Translations under genes and position numbers: made by a program
From: an uncultured Terriglobales bacterium
GTDB lineage: Bacteria > Acidobacteriota > Terriglobia > Terriglobales > Acidobacteriaceae
Assembly: GCA_955652395.1 (NCBI GenBank)
Contig: CATPBJ010000044.1
Coordinates: forward strand, 1 to 34,001
Length of the DNA: 34,001 nucleotides
Reading direction: 5' to 3'
Part shown: positions 26,995 to 34,001 of the stretch, one piece after another
How positions within the stretch are numbered: position 1 is the stretch's first letter
Layout: each line of letters opens with the position of its first letter
The notes under the pieces: generated by a model
Seen by the model: the letters and a program-made list of their open reading frames with translations, nothing else
Told to the model about the DNA's origin: nothing
Database searches by the model: none

Positions 26995-27249
26995 GTGATA
27001 GATCCCAAAGTTCGAGTCCAACAAGCTTCCTCGCCTTCTAAACCAGCAAGGCCTGTAGCAGCGGAACCCGAAGTTTCGGCAAGAAAAGGGCCGGTCAGTG
27101 ATGTTGCAGAGCACGAGGTCCGCATTTACGCTTACGAGCTCTACGAACGTCGCGGCGGCACGGAAGACCACGCGGTCGAGGACTGGCTTACGGCGGAAGC
27201 CCACTTGGCGGCACGCAGAAACCGCTCAAATCAAACCATCGCCGGATAG
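26995..27249 (+). CDS. DUF2934 domain protein (first copy)
   Basis: An 84-residue protein. The first 35 residues are disordered (Pro/Ala/Ser/Lys). The DUF2934 signature follows: IYAYELYERRGGTEDHAVED and then WLTAEAHL, a small helical motif found mainly in Acidobacteria, Planctomycetes and Proteobacteria; its function is unknown. GTG start at 26995 with GGAG 26986-26989. A second DUF2934 protein is at 30854-31321. Confidence 0.8.
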   Translation: MIDPKVRVQQASSPSKPARPVAAEPEVSARKGPVSDVAEHEVRIYAYELYERRGGTEDHAVEDWLTAEAHLAARRNRSNQTIAG

Positions 27250-27280
27250 TTCCTCCTCCAACATCTCACGAACAAGAGAA

Positions 27281-27535
27281 ATGGGCACGATCATGAATCA
27301 TGCGACCTACCGAACCCCTGCCATGGACTGTCCCAGAATTAAAGACCTCGGTTACTCTACCTCCCACCACATCCACATGTATGGTGAACATTTCGAGATT
27401 GTTTCCGACCCTTTTCCTGATGGGGGCGGAGTAGCGGTCGACGCCATCACCGCCAAGGATTCCGCGAAACGGAGGTTGCGGCTGCCGGTAGCGATTCTCG
27501 TCGGCCTAAGAGACATGTTTCCTAAAACCGCGTGA
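27281..27535 (+). CDS. Conserved small acidobacterial protein, function unknown
   Basis: About 84 residues from ATG 27281 (or 80 from ATG 27293). It contains CPRIKDLGYSTSHHIHMYGE, then FEIVSDPFPDGGGVAVDA and ends LPVAILVGLRDMF. I recall similar short proteins next to DUF2934 genes in acidobacterial genomes but know no function. The frame is open further upstream through the DUF2934 gene, where it is a shadow. Only a weak AAGAGA precedes ATG 27281. Confidence 0.6.
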   Translation: MGTIMNHATYRTPAMDCPRIKDLGYSTSHHIHMYGEHFEIVSDPFPDGGGVAVDAITAKDSAKRRLRLPVAILVGLRDMFPKTA

Positions 27536-27571
27536 AACCGGCGGTTGCCGCACTCGTGAGGTGAGTCGGAG

Positions 27572-27577
27572 TACAAT
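27572..27577 (+). promoter_or_regulatory. -10 element of the M23 peptidase gene
   Basis: TACAAT ends 7 bases before ATG 27585, with no Shine-Dalgarno between. TTGCCG at 27545-27550 is 21 bases upstream, too far for a classical -35. Confidence 0.45.
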
Positions 27578-27584
27578 TCCGGCG

Positions 27585-28776
27585 ATGCGAAAGCCACGAT
27601 TTCTGATCTTGCTGTTTGTTGTTGCGGTGCTTGCTGCGGATGCGAATTCAAGGCCTGATCAGTTCACGCCTTTGGTTGCCTCGGCGCTCACAGCCAATAC
27701 CCGGTCGTTCCAGGGAACGGATGGACGGCGGCACATTGTCTACGAATTGGTCCTTACAAATACCAGCACTACCCCGGCTACTCTGAAAAAGGTCGAGGTG
27801 CTCGACGGGAGCAACACATTGAAGGATCTGGCCAGTTACGAAGGCCAAGGCTTGTTGTTGTGTCTCCGGGACGACGGGCAGGCTGGCAGCAGAGAATCCG
27901 ACGATCGAGTTCAACAGCACGCGGCTCTTCTTGATTGATCTCGCTCTGGACGCGGCGATCGCGTTGCCCGAGCGTTTATTGCACCACATCGAAGTCCTCG
28001 GCGCTCCGTCGCCTGGGCCTTCGATGCCGGTTCTCCTCAGCTACACCTTGGCGCCTTTGGATGTTTCCCGGAAATTGCCCGTCATCAGCCCTCCGCTCTC
28101 GGGGAAGGGCTGGGTTGCTGTGAACGGATGTTGCGGACCAGCTTCGATCCACCGATCGAGCAGCCTTTCAGTCAACGGCAGAATCTGTTTTGCCCAACGT
28201 TTCGCGATCGACTGGATGCGCCTGGACGCGGCGGGCGGATTCGTCCATGGTGATCCCTCGGACGTGCATAGTTACGACAGCTATGGCGCTGAGGTACTGG
28301 CCGTCGCCGATGGCTCGGTGGTTGAAATCCTCAACGATCTTGATGACCAGAAGCCCGGAACTCTGCCAGATCCGAAAACCATCACATTGGAAAACGTCGA
28401 CGGCAATCACATGGTGCTGGATTTGGGTGATGGCATCTTTGCTTTTTACGCCCATCTGCAAAAGGGGTCAGTTCGGGTGGCATCGGGCGATCGGGTGAAA
28501 CGTGGTCAAGTTCTGGGCAAGCTGGGAAACACCGGGAACACGTCGGCCCCGCACTTGCACTTTCATCTGATGGAAAGCCCGTCTGTGCTAGGTTCGAACG
28601 GCATTCCGTATCTAATCGACTTCTTCGCCATTGCCGGGCAAGTCTCCGCGGCAGACTTCGCTGCAGCGCAGGGTGTGGAGGGAGACTGGAGTAAAGGCCT
28701 TCTTCGTGACCCGAGCCCGCGTCATAATCAGTTCCCGCTGGACTTGGATATCGTGGATTTTTCGTCCCCCAAGTGA
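27585..28776 (+). pseudogene. Secreted M23-family metallopeptidase, one frameshift
   Basis: The first frame (from ATG 27585) encodes a signal peptide (MRKPRFLILLFVVAVLAADA) and a beta-rich domain with YELVLTNTSTTPATLKKVEV. It ends at 27938 after noise. The other frame enters with LAAENPTIEFNSTRLFLIDL and continues through SYDSYGAEVLAVADGSVVEI and GNTSAPHLHFHLME to the stop at 28776. HLHFH is the HxH zinc motif of LysM/LytM-type M23 peptidases, and HSYD upstream fits the first zinc ligands, so the core cleaves peptidoglycan cross-links or peptides. Removing one G near 27881 joins the frames. Confidence 0.75.
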
Positions 28777-28858
28777 TAGGGCCAAGGCAAGACTGCCGAG
28801 GGACGGGGCAGTACAGAAATCCCGGGTTTCATCGATGGCCACAAGATTGGTGACGTAG

Positions 28859-29289
28859 AGTCCAATCGAGACGTCAACCGAGGTCTTGCCACCTGCTTTC
28901 CCTTCGGCAGGCGCTTGCCTTGAAGGCTCGTTGCTGGTGGAGGGCCGGCCGCCCGATCTGGTATTCCAGAAATCTCTCAACACTTTTGCCAAGCGCCATC
29001 ACCTGCGCATCTGGAACCTGGCGGCAACTTACAACGGACAGGACGTCTGGGGTTGGCGCCGCGACGCACGACATCGCCACCACGAACCGCAGAGCCGGGT
29101 CGAAATGGGCACATCGCATCGACCCGCATGTGGATCGCGAGCGCGATTGGGTCGAAACCGATCGGCTCTTCGTTGGAACGGGCATCGCTTATGCGGACGT
29201 CGCCTGCCCGGCCGCTCCCCGCATCAGTTATACAGCCGGCAACTCCGAAAAAGCCGAACGATGGCGAGATAGTTCTGGCTCCTCGATGA
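28859..29289 (+). pseudogene. LssY_C domain remnant, two frameshifts
   Basis: Pieces from three frames give the LssY C-terminal domain pattern. The first has LLVEGRPPDLVFQKSLNTFA then KRHHLRIWNLAATYNGQDVW. The second has GAATHDIATTNRRAGSKWAH, RIDPHVDRERDWVETDRLF and PAAPRISYTAGNSEK. The third closes with PNDGEIVLAPR and stop at 29289. LssY_C occurs alone or fused to DedA or PAP2-type membrane proteins; its activity is unknown. Removing one G in GGGG (29049-29052) and one A in A5 (29248-29252) makes a continuous frame. The N-terminal part of the family is not visible here. Confidence 0.65.
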
Positions 29290-29791
29290 ACGGAGGCCGT
29301 CAGCTCATAAGAGGAGCGTTGGCAGGACATTGCCATTACACTCGTCCCGCCCGGTTGTGAAGGTAGACGCCGGGTCTCGACCTCCAACCTGGGACCCGTC
29401 ACTTTCCGCTCCCGCATCTGGCTTTGCGGCGCAGGATCTCCGAAGAGTGGTAACCAAACATTTCCGCCTTGGGGCCGTCCTCCGGGACACCCCCTGTCAG
29501 GGGACCTTAGTGTTTTGCTTCGATTTGACGGGGTGATTAAGATTCCTCAGATGCCCCTCCCGGAGATGAGACATGCTTCGTTTACTGACGGCCATTGGCA
29601 CCCACCCTTCACCGGTGACCTTAATCCGGACATCTGGAGACCGGATCACAGACCAGATCAGACATCAGATCCCTAACAAAGCAATATATAGGGTGGACCG
29701 GTGGTCCGGGACCGTGAAAGCACACCACCAATTTGGCGATTGGACCTAAGACTCAGAAGCGATAGCGCCGCTCACGTTGAGGAGGCACGTC
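29290..29791. other. Intergenic region before the small-gene cluster
   Basis: About 500 bases. There is a small stem CCCC/GGGG around TGTCA near 29491-29503 followed by GTGTTTTGC (a possible weak terminator), a run of GATC/AGATC words at about 29629-29672, TATATAGGG at 29685-29693 as a possible -10 region, and GGACC/GGTCC nearby. No gene was recognised. Confidence 0.35.
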
Positions 29792-30103
29792 ATGGCCGCA
29801 AACGACACTGGAGAGTGGCGCGAACTCTTTGACGTTGCGTTGTTTGAGCCGAACAGAGTTAAGTTGCGACAGCGCATCGAACATGCGAGACACGCAATAA
29901 ACAACCGACTCGACGCGTTGATGAAAGACCAAAGCGAAAGCGGGAGAATCATTTCGGAACGCATTGCACTCAGCGACGCTTTAACCACGCTTGCTGAACT
30001 GCACAAAATCATCTATGCCAGGAAGGCGAGCACAAGTGCCAGAGGCCAGAGTGGAAGCGGAAGTTTGATGACTCGCAGAAGCCCGAGCTCGGCAAGTAGT
30101 TAA
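29792..30103 (+). CDS. Small helical protein, function unknown
   Basis: A 103-residue, mostly alpha-helical protein: EWRELFDVALFEPNRVKLRQ, then RIEHARHAINNRLDALMKDQ, and ALSDALTTLAELHKIIYARK, with a basic Ser/Arg-rich tail. Similar small proteins are common in Acidobacteria, from memory, without known function. ATG 29792 is chosen because GAGGAGG (29779-29785) precedes it. It is the first of three co-directional genes with gaps of 24 and 60 bases. Confidence 0.65.
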   Translation: MAANDTGEWRELFDVALFEPNRVKLRQRIEHARHAINNRLDALMKDQSESGRIISERIALSDALTTLAELHKIIYARKASTSARGQSGSGSLMTRRSPSSASS

Positions 30104-30127
30104 GAGGAAACCTAAGGAAGAGTTCTC

Positions 30128-30793
30128 TTGGCGATAAAACCACTGCCGCATTCCATACCCACCGCGCTCCCACCTGCAAAGCTCTATCTCGATGACATAC
30201 ATGAAATTTTGCAGATTCTGACAGATTCGAGACTGGACTGTCAGGCGAGCTTCGTCGCCGGCAAGTCGAAATGCGACACGCTTGATGACTTGAAGGACCT
30301 TCGAGGGCGCACAACACATTTTGTGATGGACATCTCGTCGACGGGGAAGCATCAAACCCTTGAACTCACGCCCTCCCTAACGCGGATACACATCTATGAA
30401 CTTGGGGACCAATTGGCAGCGTGGTCGAAATATGTGAACGTCGCAGCGATTTTCGAGAGGAGAAAACTAAGGCTAAAATCTGCCATTCGCTCGGTAGGAT
30501 GGTGGATACTTGCAGGCTGGTGGCTCCTCGCCGTTGCCCTTTGGATGTTTGCACCACATCCCACCAAACGTTTCTCGATTGATGAATTGCGCCATGTCGC
30601 GACCAGCGTTCTTCTGGCGGCGGCCATCGTGTATTACTTCGTTAGTTCGCACAGTATTGTTTACTTGCGTTATCCACGCAGGAGTGGTGCTGGAAGATGG
30701 TTAGAAGACCACAAACCAGAGATTATTGTAGGGGTCATATGCGCTCTGACGGTAGCGATTACCACCCGACTTGTAGAAAAGGCTTGGAAATGA
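30128..30793 (+). CDS. Protein with N-terminal soluble domain and three membrane helices
   Basis: A 221-residue protein. Residues 1-115 are soluble, with LPPAKLYLDDIHEILQILTD and CDTLDDLKDLRG; I recall related N-terminal domains in other bacterial membrane proteins of unknown role. Three hydrophobic segments follow: about 124-142 (GWWILAGWWLLAVALWMF), 157-174 (VATSVLLAAAIVYYFVSS) and 195-212 (IIVGVICALTVAITT), the last after a WLEDHKPE spacer. The start is TTG 30128 with AAGGAAGAG upstream. Possible roles include sensing or a membrane effector; nothing shows which. Confidence 0.55.
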   Translation: MAIKPLPHSIPTALPPAKLYLDDIHEILQILTDSRLDCQASFVAGKSKCDTLDDLKDLRGRTTHFVMDISSTGKHQTLELTPSLTRIHIYELGDQLAAWSKYVNVAAIFERRKLRLKSAIRSVGWWILAGWWLLAVALWMFAPHPTKRFSIDELRHVATSVLLAAAIVYYFVSSHSIVYLRYPRRSGAGRWLEDHKPEIIVGVICALTVAITTRLVEKAWK

Positions 30794-30853
30794 TGCTCGG
30801 CTTTACTCAGCGGTGCTGTCGTTAACTCACGATATGCCAAGAAAGCCGCCCAG

Positions 30854-31321
30854 ATGGTGAGTGTCATGACTATCGGCGTTGTAACTGCCCTAGCGGCGGC
30901 GGCCGTTGTCGCAAAGAAACGCAGAGACAAGCCCAAAAAGGCCAACAAGTCGGAAAGAGGAGAAATTCTCAAACAGTTATTGGCACTGTCTGACCGCGAA
31001 ACCCGCCTTTCGTCGATCCCTTCTCCACCAACCAGAAGTCATCGTCTTGCGTCTGCCTCCACGGCCCGTATTGAGACATCGCAGAAGCGTACTCGTCTGG
31101 AACAGAAGGCTGAAGCGGTGGCACTGCCCCATCAGTCCAAACCGCCGATGTCGCTCAGACCAAACCAACCTGATACGGAAATTGAAGAGCAAATCCGCCA
31201 ACGTGCATATGAGCTGTATCAGCGACATGGCGGGGTCGATGGAAACGCAACTGATCACTGGCTGCAAGCCAAGAAGGAAGTGCTGAGGTACAACACCCAC
31301 AGAGGCACCACCCCGTCCTAA
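30854..31321 (+). CDS. DUF2934 domain protein with N-terminal membrane helix (second copy)
   Basis: A 155-residue protein. Residues 1-20 (MTIGVVTALAAAAVVA within) are a hydrophobic helix, probably a signal anchor, followed by a Lys/Arg-rich stretch. A long disordered Ser/Pro/Arg-rich linker follows, and DUF2934 lies at the C-terminus: IRQRAYELYQRHGGVDGNAT then DHWLQAKKEVL. It therefore resembles the 26995-27249 protein but with an added anchor and linker. ATG 30854 or ATG 30866 may start it. Confidence 0.7.
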   Translation: MVSVMTIGVVTALAAAAVVAKKRRDKPKKANKSERGEILKQLLALSDRETRLSSIPSPPTRSHRLASASTARIETSQKRTRLEQKAEAVALPHQSKPPMSLRPNQPDTEIEEQIRQRAYELYQRHGGVDGNATDHWLQAKKEVLRYNTHRGTTPS

Positions 31322-31655
31322 CCAGCTCCCGCGTTCTGCTCGGAACGCACCCTATAGGGTTCCAGGCTCGAAAAAATAACTTTGCTCATTCTAGCCCGAG
31401 ATGGTGACGGGTCATCGCCCGATTCTCGTCTCGACCATCGTTCAATTGTTCAATTCTCCGGTTGATCGATTGAAAGGCGAGCCGCAATCGAGGCCCGGTC
31501 GGATTTCCGTGCGGTTTCCTCTGATCTCTCAGCCTCTTAGAGGCAAGGCGGCTTCTTACTCCCTCGACTAGTTTGGCTCATCGGGCGGAGCCGATTCCTT
31601 GGCGAACTATCGTAACTTGCAATGCTACGTCCCGGGGTCGAATATTTGGGACATT
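31322..31655. other. Intergenic region without a recognised gene
   Basis: About 330 bases. It contains GTTCAATTGTTCAATTCTCC, an AT-rich word repeat, a palindrome CCTCTTAGAGG at 31534-31544, and a stem GGCTC/GAGCC at about 31574-31590. No strong promoter or coding frame was identified. Confidence 0.3.
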
Positions 31656-32048
31656 GTGTCTAGAGTGCTTCTTATCGACGACAGCAAGTTTCTGCGACGG
31701 GCTAATGAACTTTCATTGGCGAAAGCCGGGCATCAAATCGTCACGGCCTCAGACGGTGAGGAAGGCCTTCGTCTGGCCCGTGAGACAAAACCAGATGTCA
31801 TCGTTTTGGACATGCTGCTACCCAAACTGGGAGGGGCACAACTTCTTCAGCTTCTCAAGGGTGACCCCTTGACGGCCAAGATTCCCGTAATTGTCCTAAG
31901 CAGCCTTCCCCAAAAGAATGAGCAGAAGCTCATGGCTGACGGTGCTGCAGCTTACCTCGAAAAATCCAATCTAGCGCTTGAACAGAGCTCCAGCGAGCTT
32001 TCAAGAACGATTACCAAAGTCCTCAGTTCGGCGCCCACGACTGCTTAG
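31656..32048 (+). CDS. Stand-alone response-regulator receiver domain
   Basis: About 130 residues, CheY-like. RVLLIDDSKFLRRANELSLA gives the acidic pocket, IVLDMLLPKLGG the phospho-acceptor Asp, VIVLSSLPQ the conserved Ser, and YLEKSN the Lys. No output domain is present, so it must act through protein contacts. The frame opens upstream to 31599, but GTG 31656 or GTG 31665 starts at the domain boundary; no clear Shine-Dalgarno was seen. No kinase is adjacent; a radical SAM gene follows 159 bases later. Confidence 0.85.
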   Translation: MSRVLLIDDSKFLRRANELSLAKAGHQIVTASDGEEGLRLARETKPDVIVLDMLLPKLGGAQLLQLLKGDPLTAKIPVIVLSSLPQKNEQKLMADGAAAYLEKSNLALEQSSSELSRTITKVLSSAPTTA

Positions 32049-32207
32049 TTCGAATCACTTGGCTTACAAGTCTCAGTCCTCCCGACCGTAAATAACCTGT
32101 TTACAACGATAATTCTGATGTAGCAGACTTAGGTGCGGCTTACGTGTTGGAACGACTTTTTCGACGATCACGCACGGACCGCACGCGCACAATCTAACGG
32201 AGCAGTT

Positions 32208-33695
32208 ATGAACGTCCTTCTACTTTCCATGCCCGACTACTTTGAGCACATGCCTCCGATCGCGGTGCGCATGCCCAACGGTGCCCTGACCTCACTCGCG
32301 GGTAACCTTGATTCCCACCACCGAGTTGCCGTCGCTGACCTGATTCTCAGCCATCGCCAGGTGAAGGATACCGTCACCCGGTTGGTTCGTGAGTTTGATC
32401 CCGACGTTGTTGGGCTTTCCGTGATGACCTTTCAACGCCGGACGGCTGGGCGCATCATTAGTCTGGTGCGTTCGCTCAAGCCCCGCGTAAAGGTCGTCGT
32501 GGGGGGCTATGACCCGAGTCTTGCCGGCGAGGCCTACGAGGGAATGGATGTGGATTTCATTGTGCGTGGCGAAGGCGAGGTTACTTTTCGTGAACTTCTG
32601 CGTGCCCTGGAGCAAGGTGGAGACTTCGACCGGATCTGCGGCCTTTCTTACCGCACCGGTGATCGGTGGCTCCACAACTCGAATCGGCCTATACATCGGC
32701 TGGAAGACGATGAGATTCGCCCGCCTAACCGGAGCGCCCGCGTGCTCCAGGGCTACACGCTGCTGGGGCGCCAGGTCGATGTGATCGAGACTTCGCGCGG
32801 ATGCACTTACGACTGCAGTTTCTGCTCAATCATCGAAATGCGCGGCCGCAACTTTCACACTTACACTTTCGAACGTGTCCTGGCCGACATCGCTGACGCC
32901 CGAGACCACGGTGCCCGCACCATTTTTCTTGTGGACGACAACATTACTCTCAACGTGCATCGATTCGAAGCGCTCTGCCATGCCATCATCGAGGCTGGGC
33001 TCAACAAGCTGGACTACTTTGTCCAGGCGATGACCTCCGCCATTGCCACTCACGGAGCAACCCTCGCACCTCTGATGCGCCGGGCAGGATTTCGCTACGT
33101 GTTTCTGGGGATCGAAAACATCCTAGAAAGCGACCTTCAATTCTTGCGCGCAGAGGCAAAGAACACACAGCGCGACCATGGGCGCCCTGCCGGCAATGCG
33201 TCAGTGAAGGCCATCGATTGGTTGCACCGAAATAAGATGTACGTAGTCGGGGGCCTCATCGTGGGCAACCCCGATGACACTCGTGAATCGATCGAGGCCA
33301 ACCTTGCGTTCGCCCGCCGCTACGTGGACTGGCCATACATCCAGCACCCCACACCTTATCCCCGAACGCCCATGACGGAAGGGTTTCGTCAGCGCGGCCT
33401 GATCACGAATGACCGACTGGAGGAATACGACGGCACGACCGCAGTCGTCCGCACTGAGCACGTGTCGGCGGAAGAAGTCGAGTACGTTCGCTGGAAAGCC
33501 GAGCGCTGGATGAAGGCACGCCACATGCCGGCAGCTCTCCTCCACGATCCTTGGTTCGTCGTACGGCATGCTCGGCAGCTGCTAACCCATACTTTCCGCG
33601 GTTGTACCATGCGCACCCTGCTGGGCCTGGAAGACGAGCGGAGTTCGTTTGTGCGCTACAAGGCAATACGCCGTCGGGAACGGGAATACGTATGA
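32208..33695 (+). CDS. B12-binding-type radical SAM protein (COG1032)
   Basis: A 495-residue protein. The N-terminal part (about 1-150) is a Rossmann-like B12-binding-type domain, with DVVGLSVMTFQRRTAG and VVVGGYDPSL, and DFIVRGEGEVTFRELL, the signature of this class. The radical SAM motif RGCTYDCSFCSI has Cys199, Cys203 and Cys206; FLVDDNITLN and YVFLGIEN follow as in the BchE/P-methylase-like group. The canonical DxHxxG cobalamin motif is not evident, so B12 use is uncertain. GGAG 32199-32202 supports ATG 32208. Substrate unknown. Confidence 0.85.
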   Translation: MNVLLLSMPDYFEHMPPIAVRMPNGALTSLAGNLDSHHRVAVADLILSHRQVKDTVTRLVREFDPDVVGLSVMTFQRRTAGRIISLVRSLKPRVKVVVGGYDPSLAGEAYEGMDVDFIVRGEGEVTFRELLRALEQGGDFDRICGLSYRTGDRWLHNSNRPIHRLEDDEIRPPNRSARVLQGYTLLGRQVDVIETSRGCTYDCSFCSIIEMRGRNFHTYTFERVLADIADARDHGARTIFLVDDNITLNVHRFEALCHAIIEAGLNKLDYFVQAMTSAIATHGATLAPLMRRAGFRYVFLGIENILESDLQFLRAEAKNTQRDHGRPAGNASVKAIDWLHRNKMYVVGGLIVGNPDDTRESIEANLAFARRYVDWPYIQHPTPYPRTPMTEGFRQRGLITNDRLEEYDGTTAVVRTEHVSAEEVEYVRWKAERWMKARHMPAALLHDPWFVVRHARQLLTHTFRGCTMRTLLGLEDERSSFVRYKAIRRREREYV

Positions 33696-34001
33696 ACCGA
33701 GACTGAACGGACAACTGTCGCAAAATCTTAGTACTCTATCGACAAGTGCGCCGGCGCCGAGCTGCGGCGTGGACCCGAGTGTTTCCCGCCGGGGCACTTG
33801 CGATAGGGTGATTTGGACTAAGCCGCTGGCGTTTGCGGCGGATGCGCTGGTGGCATCTTCATATATGGGTTTTCAATAGGCGTTTCGCCGTTTGATCGCC
33901 TTAGGCCAGTTTGCAGCGGCGTGGCTGAGAAGGTCGGGTGCAGCACAGCGACGCCTATTATGACCCAAAAGCCAACTGCTGAGTGTGAAAAAATCACCCG
34001 A
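33696..34001. other. Terminal region with no recognised gene
   Basis: About 300 bases to the window edge. Short frames are present but have no recognisable features. No terminator with a clear stem and T tract was found after the radical SAM gene. Confidence 0.25.

Noticed and set aside
28977..29417. 146-codon minus-strand frame
   Set aside because: Overlaps the LssY_C remnant on the other strand, which has strong family motifs; the minus frame has none.
33649..33879. 76-codon plus-strand frame after the radical SAM gene
   Set aside because: Begins inside the preceding gene, lacks a ribosome site and shows no recognisable feature.

Overview
The window looks like a chromosomal segment of an Acidobacteriota bacterium (Terriglobia-like). 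This is inferred from the mix of families: GTP-type PEP carboxykinase, secreted Ig/PQQ-repeat lipoprotein, two DUF2934 proteins, a DUF5818-like secreted protein, small antibiotic-biosynthesis-monooxygenase-like protein, AsmA/PAP2 pair, and GC-rich sequence with many non-coding spacers. No rRNA, tRNA or CRISPR array was recognised.

Layout. 1-180: edge of an insertion sequence (transposase N-terminus, minus strand, with a duplicated terminal motif). 197-11041: mostly housekeeping and metabolic genes: GlsB-type membrane protein, radical SAM protein, pckG, a conserved hypothetical, purN, a frameshifted four-helix-bundle gene, tyrS, a secreted repeat-tailed protein, a large secreted PQQ-like lipoprotein, and a lipid kinase. 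11090-20188: a YdeI-family remnant, an MBL-fold hydrolase, a coiled-coil/zinc-ribbon protein with an unusual C-terminal extension, an RlmI-like rRNA methyltransferase, hsp20, clpB, ruvB and ruvA. The hsp20-clpB pair is a protein-quality-control block; ruvB-ruvA is the Holliday-junction motor in an order opposite to the usual ruvAB. 20157-22053: two small membrane proteins and a response regulator with an HD-GYP output domain. 22198-29289: an accessory region with PAP2, AsmA-like, M23 peptidase and LssY_C genes, all broken by frameshifts, interleaved with intact small acidobacterial proteins. 29792-33695: a three-gene cluster of poorly known small proteins (one with three membrane segments), a stand-alone receiver domain, and a B12-binding-type radical SAM enzyme.

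Main points of interest. (1) The frameshifts at 22.6-29.3 kb resolve by removing one base, and nearly all candidate sites are homopolymer runs; the large housekeeping genes before 20.2 kb show none. This is either local gene decay or systematic homopolymer over-calling, and it decides whether four gene products exist. (2) Two divergent small genes (26179-26499 and 26995-27249) have nearly identical 50-60 base upstream regions, implying a shared regulator or promoter class. (3) A two-hairpin intergenic repeat unit recurs, in both orientations, at four spacers between 12.1 and 18.4 kb. (4) Several genes have a TANNNT -10-like hexamer only 3-19 bases before the start codon and no Shine-Dalgarno, suggesting leaderless or near-leaderless transcripts. 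(5) Three spacers contain different word-based imperfect inverted repeats. I did not find a complete new defence or biosynthetic system; the best candidate for an undescribed unit is the 29792-31321 cluster.
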